This document shows positions 49,933 through 58,425 of a stretch of 64,000 nucleotides of DNA, piece by piece (positions within the stretch are counted from its first letter, which is position 1; the number at the start of each line of letters is the position of its first letter). The translations under genes were made by a program, and so were the position numbers. Below the pieces are notes generated by a model that saw only the letters and a program-made list of their open reading frames with translations, was not told the DNA's origin and ran no database searches. This DNA comes from an uncultured Acidobacteriaceae bacterium (GTDB lineage Bacteria; Acidobacteriota; Terriglobia; Terriglobales; Acidobacteriaceae), in contig CALFMO010000067.1 in the NCBI GenBank assembly GCA_937879855.1, forward strand, positions 1 to 64,000, read 5' to 3'.

Positions 49933-51033
49933 GTGTGTAACTTGAAAGTGTTTGTGCTGTTTGCCTTCCTTTCAGTTTCCTCAACATTGTTTGCAGATCA
50001 GGTTACGCTGAAGAATGGAGATCGCCTGACCGGCACAATCATGAAATCCGATGGCAAGACGCTGCTGCTGCACACCGAGGCCGCCGGCGATGTCACCATT
50101 AAGTTTTCAGAGATTGACGGAATCAAGAGCGATCAGGTGCTGCACCTCAACCTGAAAGGCGGAAAGACCGCGGTCGGCCCGGTGACAACTACCGACGGCA
50201 AGATTGAGATCGCTACCAAGACCGCCGGGACGGTGGAAGCGCCGAAAGATGATGTCCAGTTGATGCGCAGCGAAGAGGCATATCAGAAGTATGTCCATCC
50301 CGGGCTGATGAACGGTTGGGACGGAGGAATCAACGTCGGATTCTCCATTGCCCGCGGGAACGCCGAGACCGAGAACCTGGCACTGGCTTTCAACGCGGCG
50401 CATCCCACAATGAACGACAAGATCACGCTCTACGCCAGTACCATCAACACTAAGAATGACCTGGCCACACCCAGCGACGTGGCCAGCTTGCAACAGGGCG
50501 GAATCCGCTACGACCGAAACCTAAGGCCGCGGCTGTTTGCCTTCGTAGGCGCGGACTTCATGGCGAATGCCCTGCAGTTCCTCGACTTGCGCCAAGTCTA
50601 CACCGGCGGCTTCGGCTTCCACGTCATCAACTCTGAGAACACCATCTTGAACTTCCTGGGCGGCATCAACTACACGCACGAAACCTATTCGAACGGGCCG
50701 CTGGTCGTGGGTAGCATACCTCCAGTCTTTGCCTCCTACGGCAAGACCAACAAATTCGTGGCTCTGACCTTGGGCGAGGAACTGACTCACAAAATTGGCA
50801 AGGGCACGGTTATTACGCAGAACACATATTTCTATCCGAACCTGCAGGACACAAGCCAGTATCGGTGGACTTTCAATATTGGCAGTGTAACTAAGATCAG
50901 CAAATGGTTGGGCTGGCAAAACCAGTTCGGCGACATCTACGTGACCAATCCGCCGCTGAGCGCCAAGAAGAACGACGTAGTGTTCACCACCGGGCTGAAT
51001 ATTGCGTTTGCGCACAGCGCTGCGGAACACTAA
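49933..51033 (+). CDS. DUF481-type outer-membrane beta-barrel protein
   Basis: A 366-residue outer-membrane protein. Signal peptide about 1-22, then a small beta-domain repeated twice (VTLKNGDRLTGTIMKSDGKT and the following LLLHTEAAGDVTIKFSEID), seen at the start of DUF481-linked proteins. The C-terminal two-thirds is a beta-barrel (GINVGFSIARGNAETENLAL, TLYASTINTKNDLATPSDV) with a last strand VVFTTGLNIAFAHSA. GTG 49933 is chosen with GGAGG upstream at 49918; TTG 49924 would overlap it. Function is unknown. Confidence 0.82.
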   Translation: MCNLKVFVLFAFLSVSSTLFADQVTLKNGDRLTGTIMKSDGKTLLLHTEAAGDVTIKFSEIDGIKSDQVLHLNLKGGKTAVGPVTTTDGKIEIATKTAGTVEAPKDDVQLMRSEEAYQKYVHPGLMNGWDGGINVGFSIARGNAETENLALAFNAAHPTMNDKITLYASTINTKNDLATPSDVASLQQGGIRYDRNLRPRLFAFVGADFMANALQFLDLRQVYTGGFGFHVINSENTILNFLGGINYTHETYSNGPLVVGSIPPVFASYGKTNKFVALTLGEELTHKIGKGTVITQNTYFYPNLQDTSQYRWTFNIGSVTKISKWLGWQNQFGDIYVTNPPLSAKKNDVVFTTGLNIAFAHSAAEH

Positions 51034-51064
51034 AAGCAAAACCGCGACGCAGAGCGAGCGTTCC

Positions 51065-51086
51065 CCCCGGACGAATGCGTCCGGGG
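51065..51086. terminator. CCCCGGAC/GTCCGGGG palindrome, likely terminator
   Basis: A perfect 8-base inverted repeat around a GAATGC loop, between the convergent DUF481 and Kelch genes. It lacks a clear T-run, so factor-dependent ending or a repeat origin is equally possible. Confidence 0.45.
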
Positions 51087-51107
51087 CTACGTGTTCCGGC
51101 CCAGAGA

Positions 51108-52151
51108 CTACTTCTTCGGCAGGGTGAACACTCGGGCTGAGATTGCCTGATTCCTCAGCATACCGCCGAGAATCCAGGGGCCAAGGGGAGTGACCACGAT
51201 TCCGCGGCCATCAGTGCGCACATCTGAGGCGTCGGCGGTAATTGTGTCCCAACGGTTGCCGTGGAGTTCGAAGGCAAACGTTGCGGTTGAGATTCGCGCA
51301 GGTTTGCCGTCGTAGCCCAAACCTTTGAAGTTGTGCGGCGCGATAGTTCCGCCCGAGAACACAACGCGATGCTCTTTTTCGACTCCTCCACCCACGATTC
51401 CGAAGCGGCCTTCGCCGGGATGCGGAGGCAGTTTGCTCCACTCGATCTTATTGGGGTCTTTGCGGTCGATCCTGCCGATCCAACACTCGTCCGACGCAAC
51501 ATAGGGATCGCCCTCTGCAGCCGGATTTTTCTTGGCGCCGTCAACGTAGACAATGGCATCTTCGGCCAAGCCGCCGGCATGACCAAAAACCGGAGTCCCG
51601 GGCATCGGCGTGGCCTGACTCCAGGTGTTCTTCTCAGCATCATAAACTTGCACATTGTTGACCGGGCCAGTCTGCGATCTTCCACCGACGAGATAGATGT
51701 AACGGTCATGATTCACACCGATCACCGCGCTGTCCACGGCTACCGGGATGTCGGCCGCACGGTACCAGCGATGACCATCAGCTACATAGGAGTTCACATC
51801 GGGGATCGTCATTTCATTGCCCTGCCCGTCCACTACATACCCGCCGAAAACAAATACCTGCCCTCGCGCCCCAATCGCGGACGCGCCCAGGCGCCCAGCA
51901 ACTCCCGGCACCGCACGTCCTTCCATCCATTTCTTCGAAGAGAGCCGCAGGACATACATCTTGTTAGTGATGTCGTCCCAGGTTTTCTTGGGCCCGACCC
52001 CCATTAGCGAATAGATCTCAATCCCGTTCTTGAGCGAGGCGACCGCATTGTTTGCCACCGCGGCGGGCATAGGTGGAACCTTGGGTTGATCGTCGGCCGA
52101 CAGGAAAACGGTGAAGAGGGCCAGGACAAAAACAACAGGGATTTTTTTCAT
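51108..52151 (-). CDS. Secreted Kelch-repeat protein
   Basis: A 347-residue exported protein. Signal peptide about 1-19 (MKKIPVVFVLALFTVFLSA). The body is a Kelch-type beta-propeller: repeats with paired glycines, for example GQVFVFGGYVVDGQGNEM, HDRYIYLVGGRSQTGP and EHRVVFSGGTIAPH, and the later GPWILGGM. ATG 52151 is chosen over the longer frame to 52247 because it begins the signal peptide. Kelch propellers bind proteins or glycans; some resemble sialate mutarotases, but no active site can be assigned here. Confidence 0.8.
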   Translation of the reverse strand: MKKIPVVFVLALFTVFLSADDQPKVPPMPAAVANNAVASLKNGIEIYSLMGVGPKKTWDDITNKMYVLRLSSKKWMEGRAVPGVAGRLGASAIGARGQVFVFGGYVVDGQGNEMTIPDVNSYVADGHRWYRAADIPVAVDSAVIGVNHDRYIYLVGGRSQTGPVNNVQVYDAEKNTWSQATPMPGTPVFGHAGGLAEDAIVYVDGAKKNPAAEGDPYVASDECWIGRIDRKDPNKIEWSKLPPHPGEGRFGIVGGGVEKEHRVVFSGGTIAPHNFKGLGYDGKPARISTATFAFELHGNRWDTITADASDVRTDGRGIVVTPLGPWILGGMLRNQAISARVFTLPKK

Positions 52152-52203
52152 TGCTTGAGATATTACGTCTTCTGGGAGACAGCGGCAAAGTCCCGCCGCT
52201 GGC

Positions 52204-52605
52204 CTAAAACCATGTCTTGCCCCGGTATTCGCGGTAGGTATCGCCAAACGCGGCTTCGAGAACTCGCGCTTCTCTTCGGGCGCGGATGGTCTGAGCGACC
52301 ACCACGACGATGAGGGCGGCCCAGAAAACTGGTTTCTGCAGCACTAGAGACAACCCAGTGAGCATGACTACGCCGAACACATAAATTGGGTTGCGAATTT
52401 TCGAGTAGAGCCCGTTGGTTACCAGTTTGTGAGCCTCAGGCTTGATCGAAAACGACTTACCGAGTTGAAATCGAGCGACTCCAACGAAGCTGATTCCGAG
52501 GACAGCCAGCACAGTTCCGACATAGCGCTGCACATTCCACGGCGTGGGCCGTGTGGCAAGGAGCCAGCACAGAACCCCGACGGCTACGATAAAGAGACCG
52601 TTCAT
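52204..52605 (-). CDS. Isoprenylcysteine carboxylmethyltransferase-like membrane protein
   Basis: A 133-residue membrane protein with about four TM helices. The C-terminal SAM-binding-like segment is KLVTNGLYSKIRNPIYVFG and EAAFGDTYREYRGKTWF, the ICMT/phospholipid methyltransferase motif (G-x-Y-x3-R-x-P and E-x6-Y-x2-Y). Shorter than eukaryotic ICMT, normal for bacterial members. The substrate is unknown. Confidence 0.82.
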   Translation of the reverse strand: MNGLFIVAVGVLCWLLATRPTPWNVQRYVGTVLAVLGISFVGVARFQLGKSFSIKPEAHKLVTNGLYSKIRNPIYVFGVVMLTGLSLVLQKPVFWAALIVVVVAQTIRARREARVLEAAFGDTYREYRGKTWF

Positions 52606-52657
52606 GGTGTAGAGCCGCCGTCCCTCGATTATGATTACCTCCGTCTTCGTGACTAAC

Positions 52658-53128
52658 TTACTTAACCAGCCCCTGGCGCACTCCGTGAATGAAGTCGGTG
52701 TAAGCCGGAATCTGCCCGTTGGCGCGCATGTGACTGGCGATCTGTCCGCGATGATGGGCAGAGTGCATCACGACATGGGTCAAGATGTCTACGATCGAGC
52801 TGGTCCACTCCTCGCCCTTGCTATTTTTGTAGGTGACGGTCTGCAAGACGTCCCCCGCCGTAATGAGATCCAGAAACTCTAGCCACTCTTTGCCCAGTTT
52901 GTCGGCTAGTGCCTCACACTGTGCCAGGTCGGGATTGGGCCATACTGGCACACTTTGCGGCTGCTGCTTCAGCCGATCCAGCCAGAGCTGCTCCGCGGCA
53001 AGAATGTGGGATATGAGTTGGACCGATCGCTGGTTCGCGCCTCCGGCGGATCGAATCGCGTTCAAAACTTCTCTATTTGCCCATTCGTCGTAAGCGAACT
53101 GGCGGCGCAGATAATCAGCGACGTTCAC
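52658..53128 (-). CDS. DinB/YfiT-like four-helix metalloprotein
   Basis: A 156-residue DinB-superfamily protein, a four-helix bundle with a three-histidine metal site. Residues NVADYLRRQFAYDEWANREV open helix 1 and the triad-supplying segments are SHILAAEQLWLDRL and DILTHVVMHSAHHRGQI. Such proteins act in thiol transfer (bacillithiol-, mycothiol-type) or have unknown roles; nothing nearby narrows this. GTG 53128 is chosen with GGAGGGC upstream; the frame to ATG 53188 adds 20 residues. Confidence 0.82.
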   Translation of the reverse strand: MNVADYLRRQFAYDEWANREVLNAIRSAGGANQRSVQLISHILAAEQLWLDRLKQQPQSVPVWPNPDLAQCEALADKLGKEWLEFLDLITAGDVLQTVTYKNSKGEEWTSSIVDILTHVVMHSAHHRGQIASHMRANGQIPAYTDFIHGVRQGLVK

Positions 53129-53276
53129 AAGACTGCCCTCCGGCGCGTGTTTTGCTGCGGTCAAGGCCAGTTTACTGGTACCCGCCACGGCAATGTTGTA
53201 ACCATCCTTTCACATTTTGGGACTAAACTGCTTGCTTAGCGACGGCCAAGTCACGGACGTCGCCACGTTCCCTCCG

Positions 53277-54011
53277 ATGCCACGGAAAGCGCCCACACCG
53301 CGAAATCTCGAATCTGATGAGTCAGAGCCAAGCCCACGCTCTGGTAAGACAGCGGCGGAGCCAAGAGTGCGCAGGGCGGATGATCTGGCGCGCCTCGCAC
53401 TGAAGGCCTGCCTGATCGCGCGCGACGCCGCATTCAATGTCCGCGACCTGCTCACCAACTCGTCGCGCATGGCCTTCCTTGCCATCAAGGACTGCGAACA
53501 AGAACTCGACCGGATCGAACGTCAGATCGACGAACAGTTGCCCGCGGCGATCACGCGAGTGAACGAAGCGCGAGCCCGCCAGTTGCTTTCCAGCCTGAAG
53601 TCCACCACCGACCTGGAGCGCATCGGCGACCTGGTGATGAGCGTCGCGATGCGCGTGCAATCCAGAACCTCGAAGATTCCTGCCGCCGATGTGCGGCAGC
53701 TCGTAGAAATGTCATCGCGGCTCCGCGACATGCTCGACCTGATTCATCAGGGCTTTTCCACTCTCGATTTGGAGTGCGCTCGCAAGGTCTTGCAGATGGA
53801 TAAAGAGATTGACCAGGTCTGCCATGCCCTGTTTCAAAAGCATTTGGCAGAAACCGTCGTCCAGGGCGATACCACCGGGTTCGAAGTACTGCTCATGGCT
53901 CAGGCCCTCGAGCGCGCCGGAGACCACACCACAAACCTCGCTGAAGACCTCTATAACCTTATCGAAGGCCGCAGCTTGCGGCATGTTCCTAAGAAGAAAG
54001 CAGCAAATTAG
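53277..54011 (+). CDS. phoU: PhoU-family phosphate signalling protein
   Basis: PhoU links the phosphate transporter to the PhoR/PhoB signal and dampens phosphate uptake. 244 residues; the N-terminal 35 are disordered. Two PhoU three-helix repeats follow (about 42-125 and 145-225): FLAIKDCEQELDRIERQID, SSLKSTTDLERIGDLVMSVA and MAQALERAGDHTTNLAEDLY, with the E/D-x3-D metal motifs. No pst genes or phoR are in the window; a PhoB-like regulator follows 279 bases later. Confidence 0.9.
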   Translation: MPRKAPTPRNLESDESEPSPRSGKTAAEPRVRRADDLARLALKACLIARDAAFNVRDLLTNSSRMAFLAIKDCEQELDRIERQIDEQLPAAITRVNEARARQLLSSLKSTTDLERIGDLVMSVAMRVQSRTSKIPAADVRQLVEMSSRLRDMLDLIHQGFSTLDLECARKVLQMDKEIDQVCHALFQKHLAETVVQGDTTGFEVLLMAQALERAGDHTTNLAEDLYNLIEGRSLRHVPKKKAAN

Positions 54012-54021
54012 CAGCAGTCGC

Positions 54022-54168
54022 CAGTGGTCAGTGATCAGTGGTCAGTGGTCAGAAGCCCGGAGCGTTGGTGTCAAGGAGTAACGCGATCAAGTCTTTATGG
54101 GCGGGGAAAACCGGCCGTAAAACGGGTCAAGCTCAACTGAGAACTGAACACTAGCAACTGACCACTGC
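54022..54168. repeat. Long hairpin of CAGTGGT-type units (family H)
   Basis: Arm 54022-54052 repeats CAGTGGTCAGTGATCAGTGG-type heptamers; arm 54139-54168 (AACTGAACACTAGCAACTGA then CCACTG) is its rough inverse. It fills the gap between phoU and the response regulator gene. Confidence 0.6.
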
Positions 54169-54290
54169 TTCTCACAAATTCACGATTCTTTAACACGCGG
54201 TACACATTCGCGCAACATTCTCCCAATAGAGTTTCGCCAGGGTCTGGATGCTGGAAGTTCCACAGGCTTCCTGCGTAGTCCCCAGGAAAA

Positions 54291-55043
54291 ATGCCTCTCC
54301 CCTTGGATTCCTATGAGCGGACCCCCGCCGCCGTCGTCCCCGGCACATCCCGGTCCCTCATCTTCGTGGTGGAAGATGATACCGACATCGCTCGCCTCAT
54401 GACGCACAATCTGCGGGTGAGCGGATTCTCGGTGCAAAGCTTCATCAGCGGCGCCTCGGTAGTCTCCGAAGCTCTACGCGAAATGCCAAGTTTATTTCTG
54501 CTCGATGTGATGTTGCCGGGCACCGACGGCTTCGAACTCTGCCGCCATATTCGTCAAACGCCGGCTCTTTCTGCGACTCCCATCATCTTTCTTACGGCAA
54601 AAACTGGGGAAAGCGACCGGGTCAAAGGACTAGAACTTGGAGGTGATGATTACATCACCAAGCCCTTTAGCCCGCGTGAACTGGTGGCTCGCATTCGCAG
54701 CGTGCTGCGCGGACTGGGCCAGGAGGCCACTGCCAGCGAGGTGTTGCGGCTGGGCGATCTTGAAATTGACGTTTCATCTATGACGGTGCAGGTGCAGGGC
54801 CGCAACGTTCTTACCACGGTGCGCGAGTTTCGCCTGCTGGAATATTTGGCGACGCATCGCGGCCGCGTTCTGACCCGCGATCAATTGCTCGACGCCGTGT
54901 GGAAAGAGACTCCCTTTGTCACGCCGCGATCGATCGACGTTTACATCCGCCGCCTGCGCGAGAAGATCGAACTCGATCCTCGTCACCCGCAGTACTTGAA
55001 GACACTACGCGGCATCGGCTACCGTTTCGAAGTGCCCAAATAA
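54291..55043 (+). CDS. OmpR/PhoB-family response regulator
   Basis: A 250-residue two-domain regulator. The receiver domain has acidic Asp29/Asp30, phosphorylation site Asp72 (LLDVMLPG) and Lys124 (YITKPFSP), all present. A C-terminal winged helix (about 150-250) ends TLRGIGYRFEVPK, the OmpR type. The first 22 residues are an extra N-terminus. Being beside phoU, it is a fair candidate for PhoB, but its sensor kinase is not in the window. Confidence 0.88.
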   Translation: MPLPLDSYERTPAAVVPGTSRSLIFVVEDDTDIARLMTHNLRVSGFSVQSFISGASVVSEALREMPSLFLLDVMLPGTDGFELCRHIRQTPALSATPIIFLTAKTGESDRVKGLELGGDDYITKPFSPRELVARIRSVLRGLGQEATASEVLRLGDLEIDVSSMTVQVQGRNVLTTVREFRLLEYLATHRGRVLTRDQLLDAVWKETPFVTPRSIDVYIRRLREKIELDPRHPQYLKTLRGIGYRFEVPK

Positions 55044-55050
55044 AATCTTT

Positions 55051-55135
55051 AGCCACGGATCAACACGGATTCACGCGGATCAATGAACATCAACTTGATT
55101 TGCTTTTTCCGTGAAATCCGTGCAATCGGTGGCTG
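55051..55135. repeat. Long hairpin of ACACGGAT-type units (family H)
   Basis: Arm 55051-55080 (AGCCACGGATCAACACGG then ATTCACGCGGAT) pairs with arm 55107-55135 (CCGTGAAATCCGTGC then AATCGGTGGCTG). It fills the space between the regulator stop and ppc and may act as a terminator. Confidence 0.65.
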
Positions 55136-55218
55136 CGTTCGGCGATTTTTCTTTTCGCCATTTCCTCTTTTCATCCCACGCTCGTCCCGCGTCGTTTATT
55201 CTGTCGTACATCCTCCTG

Positions 55219-57972
55219 ATGGCTGTGAAAAAGTCAAAACCGTTCTGGAATGCCGATGACCAACAGGCGCGCCTGGCCGAACTCATTGCGACTTCTGATG
55301 AACCAGCGAAAGATCATCCGCTGCGTCGCGATGTGCGCTCGCTGGGTACGATTCTCGGAGAAGTGCTGGTGGAACAGTCCGGCCAAGAGTTGTTCGAGAC
55401 GGTGGAAGAGTTGCGGCGCTTGTTGATCGAGCATCGTGAGACGGTGCGCCGCAATCCGCAGCACGCTTCGTCGTCAGAGCTCATGCTCAAGGCGCAAGAA
55501 ATCGTGTCTCGGATGGATTTGACCCGTGCCCACCAGGTTACGAAAGCATTCGCGACTTATTTCGAGCTCACCAATCTCGCCGAGACCAACCACCGCAAGC
55601 GCCGGCGGCGCGCCGGCAAATTGGACCGTGAACATCCCCCGCTCCCCGGTTCGTTTCGCGGAACCCTGCTGCGAATGAAAGAGTCTGGAATTTCGGCGGA
55701 AGATGCCGCCGTGGCGCTCGGCCAGATCGCGATTACTCCGGTATTCACGGCGCACCCCACCGAAGTCGCACGGCAGACTGTTCTGCTGAAGCGACGCCGC
55801 ATCGCGCAACAACTGGAACGACTTGACCGACTTCCGCTCACGGACGAAGAGGCCGAGGATTGCGAAAACAATATCCACGCGGAAGTCACCTCGCTCTGGC
55901 AGACCGACGAAGTGCGCCTGGCGAAGCCCACGGTGGATGATGAAATTCGCATGGGCCTGCGATACTTCCGGCTTTCGCTATTCGATTCGCTTCCGGGGAT
56001 CTATGCCGAGGTGGCAGACTCGTTACGCGAAGTCTATGGTCTCGAACTCGACGAAAATACTTTGCCCAACCTTGTGCATTTCGGCTCCTGGATTGGCGGA
56101 GACCGCGACGGAAATCCGCTGGTCAAACCGGGCTGCATCCGCGACGCGCTGGAAATGGCGCGGGCTCTGATCCTGCGCCAATATCTGCACGATGTGGAGT
56201 CGCTCAGCGACCGACTCAGTTCGTCGCGCCGGCAAACGGGAGTTTCGAAAGAACTGCTTTCGCGATTGCAGCACTACGAGCGCACCATTCCCGGCGTGCA
56301 CCTGGCGTGGGGACCGCACAACACAACAGAAAGCTATCGCCGCTTTCTCTCCTACATCTTTCATAAGCTCAAGCAGAGCCGTGAGGGCGCAGACGCTCCG
56401 GCGGCTTACCGCAGTGCGCAGGAATTTGAGGACGATCTTCTGCTGGTGCAGAACAGTCTCAACTCCAACTGTGGCGAACGGCTGGCTCGAACCTACGTCG
56501 ATTCTTTGCTGCGAAAGCTCCGCACGTTTGGATTCCACCTGCACACGCTCGACATCCGCCAGCACGCTCGGGTACACGCACAGGCCATCAAGGAACTCGG
56601 GCCAGAACTCACAAGGGATGCCCAATCTTCCGAAACTCGGGAACTGCTGGATACTTTCCGCGCCATCGCGCAAGCGAAGCGCACTTATCCCGCGCACTCG
56701 ATACGCCACTACATTATCAGCGGCGCGGAATCGGAGAATGACGTGCTGGCGGTCCTCCGCCTCGCCAAAGCGGGAGAAGTTCAGGTTGCAGGATCAGGCG
56801 ACGATCCCGGCTTAATGCCCGTTCCTCTGTTCGAATCCATCGAGTCCCTGCGCGCGGCTGGCGAGGTCATGCGGCGCTTGTGGAGCGATCCCGAATATCA
56901 ACCGCTGCTCGATTCCTGGGGGCGCTGGCAGGAAGTGATGCTGGGCTATTCCGATTCCAACAAGGATGGGGGCATGCTCACCAGCACCTGGGAACTTTAT
57001 AAAGCTCATCGCGAGTTGCACCACGCTGCACAGGAACATGGAGTGAAGCTTCGGCTCTTTCATGGTCGCGGCGGAACCGTCGGTCGCGGTGGTGGTCCCA
57101 CACACGCCGCCATCCTTGCACAGCCGCCGGGATGTTTTTCTGGAGAGATTCGCATTACGGAGCAAGGTGAAGTCCTCAACTGGAAATACGCCGACCCCGT
57201 GCTCGCGGAATGGAATCTGGAACTGATGATGGCTGCGAGCCTGGAAGCGCTGACGCGGCAGCAAGCACAGCCGCTCACGCGCTGGGAAGAGGCCGTCGAA
57301 GAGATGTCACAGGAAGCCTACCGCATCTACCGCCGCGAGATCGCGGACAATCCTGACGTTCTGGAGTATTTCGAGCAAGCGACTCCGGTCAACGAATTGG
57401 ACACGGCGCGCATCGGATCGCGCCCTTCGCGCCGCACAAAGGGCCGCTGCCTCGAAGACTTGCGCGCCATCCCATGGGTCTTTGGCTGGATGCAAAGTCG
57501 GCACGCTGTACCCGCCTGGTTCGGTGTTGGGCACGCACTGCAGCAATTCGAAAAAAGCGGCCCCGGACATGCGCAACTCTTGCGCCAGATTGCGCGCGGC
57601 TTTCCCGTGTTTTCCGAACTCCTGCGCAACGTGGAATTGGGCATGGCCAAGGCCGATCTCGGGATCGCGCGTGATTATTCCGGGCTGGTCAGAAACTCGG
57701 CGCTCAGGGAGCGCGTTCTCTCCATGTTGGAAGAAGAGTTCCTGCGTTCGCGTCGCATGATTCTTCGTGTAACCGGACAGCGAGAATTATTGAGCCGCAA
57801 TCGAGTGCTCGCCCGCTCGATTCGCCTGCGCAATCCCTACGTGGATCCCATGAGCCTGATTCAGGTTGAACTGCTGCGCCGCAAACAGCAAGGACAGCAG
57901 AGTTCGGAACTCGAATACCCACTAGGCGCAACCATCAACGGAATCGCGGCGGGGCTGCACAACACAGGCTAG
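55219..57972 (+). CDS. ppc: Phosphoenolpyruvate carboxylase
   Basis: Adds bicarbonate to PEP to give oxaloacetate, refilling the TCA cycle. 917 residues from ATG 55219, normal length; the open frame to 55111 crosses repeat DNA and is not used. His179 in VFTAHPTEVARQT is the first signature; GSWIGGDRDGNP and GYSDSNKDGGML, FHGRGGTVGRGGGPTHAAI (second signature) follow. The C-terminus NGIAAGLHNTG is the canonical end. Monocistronic. Confidence 0.96.
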   Translation: MAVKKSKPFWNADDQQARLAELIATSDEPAKDHPLRRDVRSLGTILGEVLVEQSGQELFETVEELRRLLIEHRETVRRNPQHASSSELMLKAQEIVSRMDLTRAHQVTKAFATYFELTNLAETNHRKRRRRAGKLDREHPPLPGSFRGTLLRMKESGISAEDAAVALGQIAITPVFTAHPTEVARQTVLLKRRRIAQQLERLDRLPLTDEEAEDCENNIHAEVTSLWQTDEVRLAKPTVDDEIRMGLRYFRLSLFDSLPGIYAEVADSLREVYGLELDENTLPNLVHFGSWIGGDRDGNPLVKPGCIRDALEMARALILRQYLHDVESLSDRLSSSRRQTGVSKELLSRLQHYERTIPGVHLAWGPHNTTESYRRFLSYIFHKLKQSREGADAPAAYRSAQEFEDDLLLVQNSLNSNCGERLARTYVDSLLRKLRTFGFHLHTLDIRQHARVHAQAIKELGPELTRDAQSSETRELLDTFRAIAQAKRTYPAHSIRHYIISGAESENDVLAVLRLAKAGEVQVAGSGDDPGLMPVPLFESIESLRAAGEVMRRLWSDPEYQPLLDSWGRWQEVMLGYSDSNKDGGMLTSTWELYKAHRELHHAAQEHGVKLRLFHGRGGTVGRGGGPTHAAILAQPPGCFSGEIRITEQGEVLNWKYADPVLAEWNLELMMAASLEALTRQQAQPLTRWEEAVEEMSQEAYRIYRREIADNPDVLEYFEQATPVNELDTARIGSRPSRRTKGRCLEDLRAIPWVFGWMQSRHAVPAWFGVGHALQQFEKSGPGHAQLLRQIARGFPVFSELLRNVELGMAKADLGIARDYSGLVRNSALRERVLSMLEEEFLRSRRMILRVTGQRELLSRNRVLARSIRLRNPYVDPMSLIQVELLRRKQQGQQSSELEYPLGATINGIAAGLHNTG

Positions 57973-57978
57973 AGGAAC

Positions 57979-58067
57979 GATTTCAGATTGATGATTGTAG
58001 ATTTCAGATTGAAAATCCGCGTCCGCATCCACCCGAGTCTGAAATCTGAAATCTACAATCTCCAATC
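57979..58067. repeat. Long hairpin of GATTTCA-type units (family H), between convergent genes
   Basis: Arm 57979-58017 has tandem GATTTCAGATTGATGATTG-type heptamers; arm 58035-58067 is the inverse (GAGTCTGAAATCTGAAATC then CTCCAATC). It lies between the ppc stop and the stop of the small minus-strand frame, so it could end transcription in both directions. Confidence 0.65.
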
Positions 58068-58075
58068 GCCGTTGG

Positions 58076-58231
58076 CTATTTCTTGGCCGGTTCTTTGCCC
58101 GGGCTCGCAGGGGTTTGATTTACGTCCGCGGGGACCGCTTTCGTCTTTACGGGCCGCCTCGCGGCTTCGGCTCGTTTCCGCTCCTGATAACGGCGGTCAT
58201 GAAACTGTTGATCGGATGCTTGTTTCTTCAT
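58076..58231 (-). CDS. Possible 51-residue basic protein
   Basis: A minus-strand frame from ATG 58231 to TAG 58076 codes for a hydrophilic peptide (MKKQASDQQFHDRRYQERKR and then a Lys/Pro/Ala tail ending PAKK). A GGAG lies just upstream of the ATG, though very close. The composition (charged helix, then disordered tail) and a stop next to a hairpin suggest a real small gene, but I have no homologue in mind. Confidence 0.4.
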   Translation of the reverse strand: MKKQASDQQFHDRRYQERKRAEAARRPVKTKAVPADVNQTPASPGKEPAKK

Positions 58232-58425
58232 AGCTCCATCATGTCACAGATTTCACGCAGTTTCCGGCTCACCTCCCACGTTCCCACGCGTCTGTAGTAT
58301 GTTGTGTGGTCGGGTCGAGGTCTGTTCGGCCCTGAAAGCACGGAACTTGCTTCCACCAATATGCGTAACTTCTGCTGTCCCCCTCTGTTCTATCCAACTT
58401 GCGCTCGTTCCCCACAGGAGGTCCT

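Larger units (their letters stand above)
57973..58425. other. Intergenic region with hairpin and a small ORF
   Basis: 453 bases between ppc and the M13 peptidase. The content is the repeat hairpin at 57979-58067, a 51-codon minus-strand frame at 58076-58231, and the peptidase promoter and ribosome site (AGGAGG at 58417-58422). Nothing else is supported. Confidence 0.6.

Noticed and set aside
54022..54168. CRISPR array or simple tandem repeat
   Set aside because: Units are only 7 bases, contiguous and inverted across the gap; no spacers and no cas genes.
56820..56840. tRNA T-loop-like GTTCGAATCC
   Set aside because: Lies inside ppc in frame, with no surrounding cloverleaf.
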